From Bacteroidales bacterium (GTDB lineage: Bacteria > Bacteroidota > Bacteroidia > Bacteroidales > GCA-2748055), in contig JAGLOO010000006.1 of assembly GCA_023138875.1 (NCBI GenBank), positions 103,086-167,085 on the forward strand: a stretch of DNA of 64,000 nucleotides, in the 5' to 3' direction. Below the pieces are notes generated by a model. It saw nothing but the letters and a program-made list of their open reading frames with translations. It did not search any database and was not told where the DNA came from. How positions within the stretch are numbered: position 1 is the first letter of the stretch; each line of letters opens with the position of its first letter. The translations under genes and the position numbers were made by a program. Below are positions 34,893 through 43,243 of the stretch, in pieces.

Positions 34893-36983
34893 ATGAGAAA
34901 TCTTATCCTATTATCCGTATTTGTAAGCCTGTTTTTTTCATGTCAAACAGATATCCAACAGGACACCGAAACTCCGCTGATCTCAAAAAACCAGCCTGAG
35001 CTTCCCTCCGACATCATGACCCCCGAGGTGTTGTGGTCGTTCGGCCGGCTCGGTGATGTGCAGGTCTCCCCTTCCGGAGATAAAATCCTGTATGGTGTCA
35101 GCTATTACAGCATCGGGCAAAACAGAAGCAACCGGGAATTATTCATCATGAATACCGATGGTTCCGGTAAGGTCCAACTCACAGAAACACCCCAGAATGA
35201 ATTCAATGCCATCTGGCATCCGGACGGGAAACAGATCGTTTACCTCACTTCTGCTTCAGGAGAGGTGCAGGCATGGAGCATGAATGACGATGGCAGCGGG
35301 AAGAAACAGATCTCAAATATTGATGGCGGTTTCAACAGCCTGTCTTTTTCACCCGATGGAGAGATGGTACTGCTTATTAAAGATGTGCAGATCGATCAAA
35401 CCACAGAAGATATCCATCCTGACCTGCCCGGATCTGATGCCCGGATCATTTCTGACCTGATGTACCGGCACTGGGATACCTGGGAGGACGGATCTTACAG
35501 TCATATTTTTATAGCAGATTTTAATGACCAGGAGATTTCCAATGCCATGGACATCATGCCCGGAGAACCTTTCGATTCACCCTTATTGCCCTGGGGTGGT
35601 CTTGAAGAGATTGCCTGGACACCCGATGGAAAGGGGATTGCTTATACATGCAAGAAGCTCAGGGGAATAGAGTACACCCTGAGCACCAATTCGGATATCT
35701 ACCTGTATGACCTTGAATCAGGTAAAACAAAAAACCTTACTAAAGGAATGCCGGGATATGACAAAGCTCCCCTGTTCTCGCCCGATGGGAGAAAGATCTA
35801 CTGGCTAAGCATGGAGCGTGCAGGATTCGAAGCTGACAAGGATCGACTGTTTGAACTGGACCTGGAAACCGGGGAGAAACGGTATCTTACTGAAGATTTC
35901 GACCACAGTCCCTCTGGACTTCTATGGGCAGATGAGGGGAATACCCTCTATTTTGTGGCTGGTGTCATGGCCACCTTCCAGATCTATAAGATGGATGTTC
36001 AGTCCGGATCGGTTGAAGCAATCACCAGCGGTATCCATGATTATCATTCTGTAGCTGTGGCAGGCGATCAACTGATTGCGACACGTGTGAATATGACCAA
36101 ACCACAGGAGATATATAGTGTTGATCCGGGGACCGGTGAGGCCAAAGAGATCTCCTTCGAGAATAAGCACATCCTGGACCAGCTTACCATGCCAACCGTT
36201 GAGAAACGCTGGATCACCACCACTGACAATCAGGAGATGCTTACCTGGGTCATCTATCCGCCCCATTTTGATAAGAGCAAAAAATATCCCACGATTCTCT
36301 ATTGTGAAGGCGGACCACAATCTCCTTTGAGCCAGTTCTGGAGTTACCGTTGGAACTTCAGCCAGATGGCTTCCAATGGTTATATTGTGGTAGCCCCGAA
36401 TCGCAGGGGTGTGCTAACCATGGGACAGGAGTGGACCGATCAGATCAGCAAGGATAACAGTGGTCAGGCCATGCAGGACCTGCTCAGGGCCATTGATGTA
36501 ATGAAGGAAGAATCCTTTATTGATGGAGAAAAACTTGGTGCTATCGGCGCAAGCTTTGGAGGTTTTTCTGTGTTCTGGCTGGCCGGGAACCACCAGAACC
36601 GGTTCAAAGCATTCATAGCACACTGCGGAGTGTTTAATTCGGAGATGGAATACATGACCACCGATGAGATGTTCTTTGACAACTGGGAAAAAGGAGGTGC
36701 CCCATGGGAGAAGAATAACCCTGTGGCCAGGAAATCATTTGCAAATTCTCCTCATCAGTTTGTTCAGAACTGGGATACCCCAATTCTGGTCATTCATGGG
36801 GAACATGACTACAGGATCCCATATACCCAGGGCATGGCCGCTTTTAATTCTGCCCAGCTTCTTGGCATCCCCAGCAAGCTCCTGTTCTTTCCGTCAGAAA
36901 CCCATTGGGTGTTGAGGCCCCAAAACGGGATCCTTTGGCAACGGGAGTTCAAAGGCTGGCTGGATCAATGGTTAAAAGACTAA
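34893..36983 (+). CDS. S9 family (DPP-like) peptidase lipoprotein
   Basis: A 696-residue lipoprotein (LFFSCQ, Cys at about 17). Residues about 45-420 form a WD40-like beta-propeller with repeated SPDG and TPDG turns (FSPDGEMVLL, FSPDGRKIYW). The C-terminal alpha/beta-hydrolase carries the catalytic triad Ser554 (GASFGGF), Asp639 (HGEHDYRIP) and His671 (ETHWV). It belongs to the prolyl-oligopeptidase family S9, which removes dipeptides or cleaves short peptides after Pro or Ala. Anchored outside the cytoplasm, it probably helps peptide utilisation. CrcB follows 6 bases later. Confidence 0.9.
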   Translation: MRNLILLSVFVSLFFSCQTDIQQDTETPLISKNQPELPSDIMTPEVLWSFGRLGDVQVSPSGDKILYGVSYYSIGQNRSNRELFIMNTDGSGKVQLTETPQNEFNAIWHPDGKQIVYLTSASGEVQAWSMNDDGSGKKQISNIDGGFNSLSFSPDGEMVLLIKDVQIDQTTEDIHPDLPGSDARIISDLMYRHWDTWEDGSYSHIFIADFNDQEISNAMDIMPGEPFDSPLLPWGGLEEIAWTPDGKGIAYTCKKLRGIEYTLSTNSDIYLYDLESGKTKNLTKGMPGYDKAPLFSPDGRKIYWLSMERAGFEADKDRLFELDLETGEKRYLTEDFDHSPSGLLWADEGNTLYFVAGVMATFQIYKMDVQSGSVEAITSGIHDYHSVAVAGDQLIATRVNMTKPQEIYSVDPGTGEAKEISFENKHILDQLTMPTVEKRWITTTDNQEMLTWVIYPPHFDKSKKYPTILYCEGGPQSPLSQFWSYRWNFSQMASNGYIVVAPNRRGVLTMGQEWTDQISKDNSGQAMQDLLRAIDVMKEESFIDGEKLGAIGASFGGFSVFWLAGNHQNRFKAFIAHCGVFNSEMEYMTTDEMFFDNWEKGGAPWEKNNPVARKSFANSPHQFVQNWDTPILVIHGEHDYRIPYTQGMAAFNSAQLLGIPSKLLFFPSETHWVLRPQNGILWQREFKGWLDQWLKD

Positions 36984-36989
36984 AATCGC

Positions 36990-37367
36990 ATGATAAAGAA
37001 TATTCTTCTGATCGGTTTAGGCGGATTTGCGGGTAGCATTGCCAGGTATTTTGTTTCCAGGCTCAACAATCATATAGAACTGTTGTCCATTCCCATCGGT
37101 ACGCTGGCAGTGAATGTAATCGGTAGTTTTCTGATCGGTTTCCTCGTTGGGATTTCCGAGAAAAGCCCCATCCTGACCGTAGAACTCAGAATGTTTCTAA
37201 TGGTAGGACTGTGTGGGGGATTTACGACCTTTTCCTCATTCACAGGCGAAAACCTGATGCTGATGCGAAACGGACAGTTCCTGCCTCTCTTCCTTTATAC
37301 CGGGTTGAGCATTCTGCTGGGATTCACAGCAGTCTATTTCGGATACGTTTCCACGAAACTTTTATAA
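36990..37367 (+). CDS. crcB: Fluoride channel CrcB/Fluc
   Basis: A 125-residue protein with four membrane helices. The Fluc signatures are present: GGFAGSIARYFVS (about 11), NVIGSFLIGF (about 45) and GLCGGFTTFSSFTGE (about 71), the latter holding the pore Phe and polar track. Fluc proteins form dual-topology dimers that expel fluoride. No fluoride riboswitch is seen; the 6-base gap to the peptidase gene leaves no room for one. A DUF190 gene follows, a frequent partner. Confidence 0.93.
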   Translation: MIKNILLIGLGGFAGSIARYFVSRLNNHIELLSIPIGTLAVNVIGSFLIGFLVGISEKSPILTVELRMFLMVGLCGGFTTFSSFTGENLMLMRNGQFLPLFLYTGLSILLGFTAVYFGYVSTKLL

Positions 37368-37405
37368 AACATTTAGTCACCCGTTAACCGGTTAAAAACA
37401 AACAA

Positions 37406-37750
37406 ATGAAAAGATCAGAACAGAGCATCTTAAAGATCCATGCCAGTTCAACCGACAAGATCGGTTCTAAGCTGCTCTACCAGCATATCGTCGAACTGGC
37501 CAGACAAAAGGGGATCATCGGGGCCACTGTTTACAGGGGTATCATGGGATACGGATCCAGCAGCAAGATCAGCTCTTCAAGGTTCTGGGAACTGACCGAG
37601 AAGCTTCCCATTATGATCGAACTGATCGACAAAACAGACAAGCTTGAAGAATTTTATACAGAGATCGAGGAAGATCTGCTCAACATGTCCAAAGGATGCC
37701 TGGTAGCCATAGAACCTGCAACCATCCTGCTTCAGAAAAAGGGAAGGTAG
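37406..37750 (+). CDS. DUF190 protein
   Basis: A 114-residue protein of the DUF190 family, whose fold is PII-like: LKIHASSTDKIGSKLLYQHI, GIIGATVYRGIMGYG (about 40) and LPIMIELIDKTDKLEEF (about 68). DUF190 genes are commonly next to crcB, as here, 38 bases downstream. By analogy with PII proteins it may bind a ligand and modulate the channel, which is an inference. An AgaI-type gene fragment begins directly after the stop. Confidence 0.9.
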   Translation: MKRSEQSILKIHASSTDKIGSKLLYQHIVELARQKGIIGATVYRGIMGYGSSSKISSSRFWELTEKLPIMIELIDKTDKLEEFYTEIEEDLLNMSKGCLVAIEPATILLQKKGR

Positions 37751-38225
37751 GGAGTGGAATCCCATTAGATAATCCGGCAACCTGTGAATCATTTTTGCAA
37801 ACCCACCTGATCCAACCGTTACAGATTCATGATTCCCGATACACCGGTTTTGACAGTAACCCGAAGGATCCGCTTGTGGAGTGCGAAAAAGTAAAGGACA
37901 GACTTATGCAGGAAGGTCCCATTGATTTATGTATTTTAGGGTTAGGTATGAACGGGCACCTGGCCTTCAACGAACCAGCCGGCTTTTTATCACCCAATTG
38001 TCATGTTGCTAAACTTTCTGACATGTCACTTAACCACCCTATGGTATCAAAAATGGAGGGGAAGCCTGCTTTTGGACTTACCTTGGGCATGGCGGATATA
38101 TTAAACAATTTCTTTCACGAAAAATTACAAATTCAGTGCCTGCTTCATTCCTTTGGCTTCACCCCAATGTTGTTTGCCTGATTGAAAAAAAACTATTGAT
38201 GAATGAAACTTTAGTAATTGAATAA
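37751..38225 (+). pseudogene. Galactosamine-6-phosphate isomerase-like (AgaI/NagB family) remnant
   Basis: The frame entering from the DUF190 end carries the middle of a NagB/AgaI-type sugar-phosphate isomerase: GIPLDNPATCESFLQ, PIDLCILGLGMNGHLAFNEPA with the active-site GHLAFNEP, and FGLTLGMADILN. The first 100 or so residues are absent. After ADILN the frame is lost, but the next frame gives VPASFLWLHPNVVCLIEKK to a TAA at 38225, the family C-terminus. It is therefore truncated at the front and carries an internal frameshift or short deletion. Confidence 0.8.
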
Positions 38226-38286
38226 CATCGAAATTGACATTCCTGAGATTACGCCGTATATTTGATTATATACCTAAAGTGTTCTA

Positions 38287-39507
38287 ATGAATTCTGTCAT
38301 GTCTGCGAATCAGTTATTAAATCTCCCTGATAGATGGGATCATTATAAAATACCTCTTCTCTTCGCCTGTAGTATCATCCTGATCTTTTCCTCCAGCGTC
38401 ATCGCCCAACCTGATATTATACTCCACAATGCCAACGTCATCACCATGGACGAGGAGATGCCCGAAGCAGAGGCGATTGCGATCACAGGCAATCGAATTT
38501 CTACCGTCAGCACCGACGCCGGAGTTCTCGCCCTGAAGACCGCCAGTACTCAGCTCATCGATCTCGAGGGCAAAACGGTGGTGCCTGGACTGATTGAAGG
38601 TCATGACCACTTGTTGCAGAGAGGTTATTTCGAGAATGGTTCGGAGGGCCTGGCGCGTGCAACTCAGAGAATGGCGGCCAATGGCTACACCACTGTACAC
38701 CAGCTTTTCAGCTCTGAAGGTTTGATTACTACGGCGCAGGAGCTGGCACAGAGGGGGGAATTGGCTGTCCGGGTGCATTTCCTGGAGCCAGGAACGATTG
38801 CCAGCGAAGAGGCAACAGTGATGTATGAAGATGATCTGGCTGGATGGGAAGAAAATGACGGGCTCGGATTTGCCTACATGTACGACAATGACCAGACCGC
38901 CCCGTACATCGGAGTCGCCATGTTCGACAAATCTGGCAACCATGCGAATGATGCGCTGGCCTTCAATGAAGGTTTCCGACTGGACTGGGGTGGGGATGAA
39001 CTGCGCTTTTCTAAAGTCATGCGAAACGGAATCATTATGTCAGAAGCAGCTGACCCGGGAAATTATTCCATTCTTATCTTTTCCGGTCCATTTTCCATTG
39101 ATGCAGGACAGTCGATTTCACCTTTCATGGTAGCATTTGTAGTTGGAGAAAATCTCGACGATCTCAAGAATGCGGTGAACCAGGCATACCAGCGGTCAAT
39201 CCTGGTCACCTCGGTTGAGCAGGGAGCAGGTCAGGTTACGGATAAGTTCCGGTTATATCAAAACTATCCGAATCCATTCAATTCATCAACCACCATTTGG
39301 TATTTCCTTCCAGTGGCGGAACAGGTAAAGGTGGAAGTGTTCGACCTCCATGGCCAGCGAGTTATCACCCTGCTTGATGAACCTATGTTTGCAGGTGACC
39401 ACCGGATCGGTTTCAATGCACAAAACCTTGAGCATGGAGTTTATGTCCTTAGAGTTGAAGCTGGAACATTTCGGGCAGTCAGGAAGATGTTTTATTTAAA
39501 AAAATGA
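38287..39507 (+). CDS. Chimeric protein: amidohydrolase N-terminus, T9SS-type C-terminus
   Basis: A 406-residue open frame made of two unrelated parts. Residues about 40-180 are the start of an Amidohydro_3 (YtcJ-like) enzyme: PDIILHNANVITMD, GKTVVPGLIEGHDHLL with the HxH metal ligands. It breaks off near GTIASEEATVMYEDD, without the rest of the barrel. From about 195 the sequence is the end of a secreted multidomain protein: YIGVAMFDKSG, ILIFSGPFSIDAGQSIS, then a FlgD-like sorting domain YQNYPNPFNSSTTIWYF to the end. The N-terminal hydrophobic segment can act as a signal. The fusion keeps the frame, so the product may be made but should not be an active amidohydrolase. Confidence 0.75.
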   Translation: MNSVMSANQLLNLPDRWDHYKIPLLFACSIILIFSSSVIAQPDIILHNANVITMDEEMPEAEAIAITGNRISTVSTDAGVLALKTASTQLIDLEGKTVVPGLIEGHDHLLQRGYFENGSEGLARATQRMAANGYTTVHQLFSSEGLITTAQELAQRGELAVRVHFLEPGTIASEEATVMYEDDLAGWEENDGLGFAYMYDNDQTAPYIGVAMFDKSGNHANDALAFNEGFRLDWGGDELRFSKVMRNGIIMSEAADPGNYSILIFSGPFSIDAGQSISPFMVAFVVGENLDDLKNAVNQAYQRSILVTSVEQGAGQVTDKFRLYQNYPNPFNSSTTIWYFLPVAEQVKVEVFDLHGQRVITLLDEPMFAGDHRIGFNAQNLEHGVYVLRVEAGTFRAVRKMFYLKK

Positions 39508-39513
39508 TAAATC

Positions 39514-41151
39514 ATGTCAAACAAGAATTTTGAAAGACGGGATTTTATAAAGTCCATACTTGCAGGGATTCCAATGATAGCGATTGATTGGAGCTCCTTC
39601 CCAATGGGATTAAATGCAATGACCAAATCAAATCAATTTGATGCAGTAATCATTGGTTCAGGACTCGGTGGATTAAGTTGTGCAGCGGCGTTTGCCAGAC
39701 AGGGATTCAAGCCTTTGGTTTTGGAACAACATAATCGCCCAGGCGGATATGCCACTACTTTTAGACGTCCTGGCGGTTTTGTCTTTGATGTTTCCCTGCA
39801 CTCTACGGCAGTCGGTGAAAGAAATGGCATACACAATCTGATTCCGGGTTTTCCTGAAATAACCGATGTTGAATTTCTTCCCCATCCCAATCTTTACAGG
39901 GTGATATACCCGGATTATGATATACGGGTTCCCCAGAGAAATATTAAAGAATACATAAGCATATTATCCGGTCATTTCCCGGAGGAACAAGAGGGTATCA
40001 AAGGAATAATAGACGATATGCAGGGAATATCCGGGGATATCAGAAAAATTTCAAATGCCGGAGGCAAGGTAGATATGAGCCAATTCCCTGTTGATTTTCC
40101 TTATCTATTCAAATCCTATTCTAACACATGGGGAGACATGGTAGATGAAAGAATCAAGAACCCAAAATTGAAAGCCATAATCTCAGCACAATGGGGATAT
40201 TACGGGCTTCCACCTTCCTTGCTTTCCAGTTACTATTATGCTTTACCGGCAATCGGATATCTTAGCAGAGGAGGTTACTATCCCAGAGGGAAATCGCAAA
40301 AAATCAGCAATGCTCTGGTGCAGTATATTAAAGAACGTGGCGGCGAAGTAATGCTTAAAACAAAAGTGGAGAAAATCTTAACAAAGGAACAAACCGCTTA
40401 CGGTGTAAAAACTGATAAAGGGGAAGAGTTTACAGGAAAGGTTGTCATATCTAACGCAAATGCTTACGATACTTTCCAGAAGATGCTGAACGAAGAGGAA
40501 TATCTCAGCGATTATTTAAAAAAATTGGATGAATTCAATGTCAGTCTATCGAGTTTTCAGATATTCTTGGGGCTAAAAGATGATCTGGTTGGAGCAGCCG
40601 GAATTACCGATTCAGAAATTTTCTATGAAACCGGATATGATATGGATGAGAGTTACCATGCTGCCAAAAAAGCAGATGTGGATAATTGCGGAATCGGTCT
40701 TACCCTTTATGACAATATTTATAAGGGCTATTCACCGCAAGGGAAAAATACTCTTAATATTCTCACACTTCAGGGATACAGCCACTGGGAGAAGTTTGAG
40801 TCCGACTATTTCAGTGGTAGTAAAACCGCTTACAAGAGAGAAAAGGAACGGATGGCTGACATTCTGATAAAACGTATAGAAAAATCGCTGTTGCCAGGAT
40901 TGTCTGAAGCCATAGAGGTAAAAGAGATTGGAACGCCGCTGACCAATGTTCGCTATACCAGTAATTACCGTGGAGCGATTTATGGATGGGATCAAACATT
41001 AAATAACTCCGGTCAAAACCGGTTACCGCACCATACACCCATAAAGAATTTATATCTTTCCGGAGCCTGGACCAAGCCCGGTCATGGTTATGGTGGAGTT
41101 CTCTGGAGTGGTCTGGAATGCTTTGGAGAAATAATGCAAAACTATAACTAA
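39514..41151 (+). CDS. Exported phytoene desaturase/retinol saturase-like oxidoreductase
   Basis: A 545-residue flavoprotein with a twin-arginine-like N-terminus (NFERRDFIKSILAGIP). The Rossmann FAD motif is AVIIGSGLGGLSCAAAFA (about 45), followed by LEQHNRPGGYATTF. The C-terminal FAD-binding motif is NLYLSGAWTKPGHGYGG (about 510). It is closest to the CrtI/retinol-saturase-like group, which oxidises or saturates polyene or lipid chains; the substrate is unknown. It lies 6 bases after the chimeric gene and 22 bases before the GH109-like gene. Confidence 0.87.
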   Translation: MSNKNFERRDFIKSILAGIPMIAIDWSSFPMGLNAMTKSNQFDAVIIGSGLGGLSCAAAFARQGFKPLVLEQHNRPGGYATTFRRPGGFVFDVSLHSTAVGERNGIHNLIPGFPEITDVEFLPHPNLYRVIYPDYDIRVPQRNIKEYISILSGHFPEEQEGIKGIIDDMQGISGDIRKISNAGGKVDMSQFPVDFPYLFKSYSNTWGDMVDERIKNPKLKAIISAQWGYYGLPPSLLSSYYYALPAIGYLSRGGYYPRGKSQKISNALVQYIKERGGEVMLKTKVEKILTKEQTAYGVKTDKGEEFTGKVVISNANAYDTFQKMLNEEEYLSDYLKKLDEFNVSLSSFQIFLGLKDDLVGAAGITDSEIFYETGYDMDESYHAAKKADVDNCGIGLTLYDNIYKGYSPQGKNTLNILTLQGYSHWEKFESDYFSGSKTAYKREKERMADILIKRIEKSLLPGLSEAIEVKEIGTPLTNVRYTSNYRGAIYGWDQTLNNSGQNRLPHHTPIKNLYLSGAWTKPGHGYGGVLWSGLECFGEIMQNYN

Positions 41152-41173
41152 CGAGCTATTAATAAAAACCAAC

Positions 41174-42571
41174 ATGAAAACATCTCTAAAACAATTACTA
41201 AATCTGCTTGCAGCCCTGACTTTCCTGATTGGATTAGGAGCCTGCGTCCCCACAGAAAATCAAAATGAGGATACCCTGTTTACAGCCAGGGAGTTATTCC
41301 CTGAGCCGCTCAGACCGGAAGGACAAACCGATGTGATTGAGCTGCGCTGTGATCCCATTGACACGGTCCGGATAGCTTTCATTGGAGTTGGGGGCAGGGG
41401 TACAGGAGCAGTACGCCGTTATACTTTTCTTGATGGTGTGAAAATCGTTGCGTTGTGCGACCTGGTCCCGGAGAACCTTGAAAAAACACAGCAAATATTA
41501 CAGGATCGCGGCTATCCGTCTGCTGATACCTATACCGGTTCCGAGGACTGGAAAAAAGTTTGCGAAAGAGAAGATGTTGACCTGGTGTATATCTGCACCC
41601 ACTGGGACCTGCACACACCTATTGCCGTTTACGCCATGGAGCAGGGCAAACATGTGGCCACGGAAGTCCCTGCGGCCATATCTATTGATGAATGCTGGCA
41701 ACTGGTGAATACCGCTGAAAAAACCAGGCGTCATTGCATGCAACTTGAAAACTGCAATTATGACTTTTTCGAGCTGGCCACCCTTAATATGGTCCGGCAG
41801 GGATTGTTGGGAGAAATTGTGCATGCGGAAGGGGCCTACATCCATGATCTGAGAAACTTGAAGTTTAATGAGGAAGATGGTTATTGGGACATGTGGCGCC
41901 TGAAGCATAACCAGCATCGCAATGCGAACCTCTACCCTACCCATGGTTTTGGTCCCATTTGCCATATTCTGAACATCCACAGGGGGGATAAAATGGAATA
42001 CCTTGTCTCCCTGGCAAGCGACCAGTTTGGCATGACCGCTTTTGCAGAGAAGAAATACGGTGAAGATTCTGATTATGCAAAACGGGACTATAAAAGGGGA
42101 GACATGAACACGACCCTCATAAGGACAGCCAAGGGCAAAAGTATCATGATCCAGCACGATGTCACCAGTCCACGTCCATACAGCCGGATCCATATGCTCA
42201 GCGGTACCAAGGGGTTTGTTCAAAAGTGGCCCGTAAGGGGGATTGCCCTCGAACCAGATGCACACAGTTTCCTGAGTGACGAAGAGATGGAAGAGCTTCT
42301 TGCCAAATACGAACATCCCATTACAAAAGAAGTGGGTGAACTGGCCAGGAAAGTCGGGGGACATGGAGGTATGGATTTCACCATGGATTACCGTTTAATC
42401 CATTGTCTGAGAAATGGCCTGCCCCTGGATCAGGATGTGTATGATGCCGCAGAATGGTCTTCGATTACTGAGCTTTCCGAGAAATCCATTGAAAACCAGA
42501 GTATGCCGGTCAGCGTGCCTGATTTTACCAGGGGCGCATGGAAAAAGGTTAGTACCGTTACTTACCATTGA
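41174..42571 (+). CDS. GH109-like Gfo/Idh/MocA oxidoreductase lipoprotein
   Basis: A 465-residue lipoprotein (LIGLGACVP, Cys at about 24). The NAD-binding motif is IAFIGVGGRGTGAV (about 69). THWDLHTPIAVYAMEQGKH and VATEVPAAIS (about 137) and NCNYDFFELATLNMVRQG (about 188) are signatures of family GH109, known for alpha-N-acetylgalactosaminidases that use NAD in a redox-assisted hydrolysis. The adjacent galactosamine-6-phosphate isomerase remnant may point to a former amino-sugar pathway, which is an inference. Other substrates are possible for this broad family. Confidence 0.86.
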   Translation: MKTSLKQLLNLLAALTFLIGLGACVPTENQNEDTLFTARELFPEPLRPEGQTDVIELRCDPIDTVRIAFIGVGGRGTGAVRRYTFLDGVKIVALCDLVPENLEKTQQILQDRGYPSADTYTGSEDWKKVCEREDVDLVYICTHWDLHTPIAVYAMEQGKHVATEVPAAISIDECWQLVNTAEKTRRHCMQLENCNYDFFELATLNMVRQGLLGEIVHAEGAYIHDLRNLKFNEEDGYWDMWRLKHNQHRNANLYPTHGFGPICHILNIHRGDKMEYLVSLASDQFGMTAFAEKKYGEDSDYAKRDYKRGDMNTTLIRTAKGKSIMIQHDVTSPRPYSRIHMLSGTKGFVQKWPVRGIALEPDAHSFLSDEEMEELLAKYEHPITKEVGELARKVGGHGGMDFTMDYRLIHCLRNGLPLDQDVYDAAEWSSITELSEKSIENQSMPVSVPDFTRGAWKKVSTVTYH

Positions 42572-42593
42572 TCTGTGACAACATTCCGCTATA

Positions 42594-43004
42594 ATGAGGT
42601 TCCTCCTGAAGAAAAAATGGACCCTGGCGGCCATCCTTGTCATTACGCCGCTGGGATTCTATAGCAAGTTCTATACGGGTCCTGGCTCTTCATGGGTGAA
42701 TACCTCCCTGGGGGGCGTTCTCTACGTGATATTCTGGGTACTGGTTTTTTCCGTAATATTTGTCAGGACCAGGCCATGGAAAATAGCAGGCATTGTAGTT
42801 CTTATCACCTGCATGCTCGAATTTCTTCAGTTGTGGCACCCCCGATTCCTGGAATTAATCCGTTCAACTTTCATTGGTGCGACCCTCCTGGGAAATTCCT
42901 TCTCCTGGCTTGATCTGGCACATTACCTGGCTGGTTCCGGTCTTGCATTTGTATTGCTCACCGGTTTGCAGAAACGAGAAGAATCAGGCTCAGGCCTTTC
43001 ATGA
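42594..43004 (+). CDS. DUF2809 membrane protein
   Basis: A 136-residue protein with four predicted helices. The DUF2809 pattern is visible: PLGFYSKFYTGPGSSWVN (about 19), GVLYVIFWVLVFSVIF, and CMLEFLQLWHPRFLELIR (about 78), then the last helix. The role of the family is unknown. The gene starts 22 bases after the GH109-like gene. The 240 bases after it contain no gene that I recognise. Confidence 0.85.
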   Translation: MRFLLKKKWTLAAILVITPLGFYSKFYTGPGSSWVNTSLGGVLYVIFWVLVFSVIFVRTRPWKIAGIVVLITCMLEFLQLWHPRFLELIRSTFIGATLLGNSFSWLDLAHYLAGSGLAFVLLTGLQKREESGSGLS

Positions 43005-43243
43005 TTTCCTGATAATCACAAACAGCAGTCTCAATATACTTACCAATACGTTGAATAGTATTTTCATAATGATTAAAGCATAATAAGAGTTCGTGTGTTC
43101 AACCCGGTCCAGGCAAGTTAGAGATTTTTCCGGTTCATCCTTCCATTGAACCATTCATCCTGAAGATGTGCAGGTTCAGGAGTATACTTTTTTTTCATGC
43201 TAAGTCATCCTTTAGATTTACATTAGAATTACCTAAGGAACAA

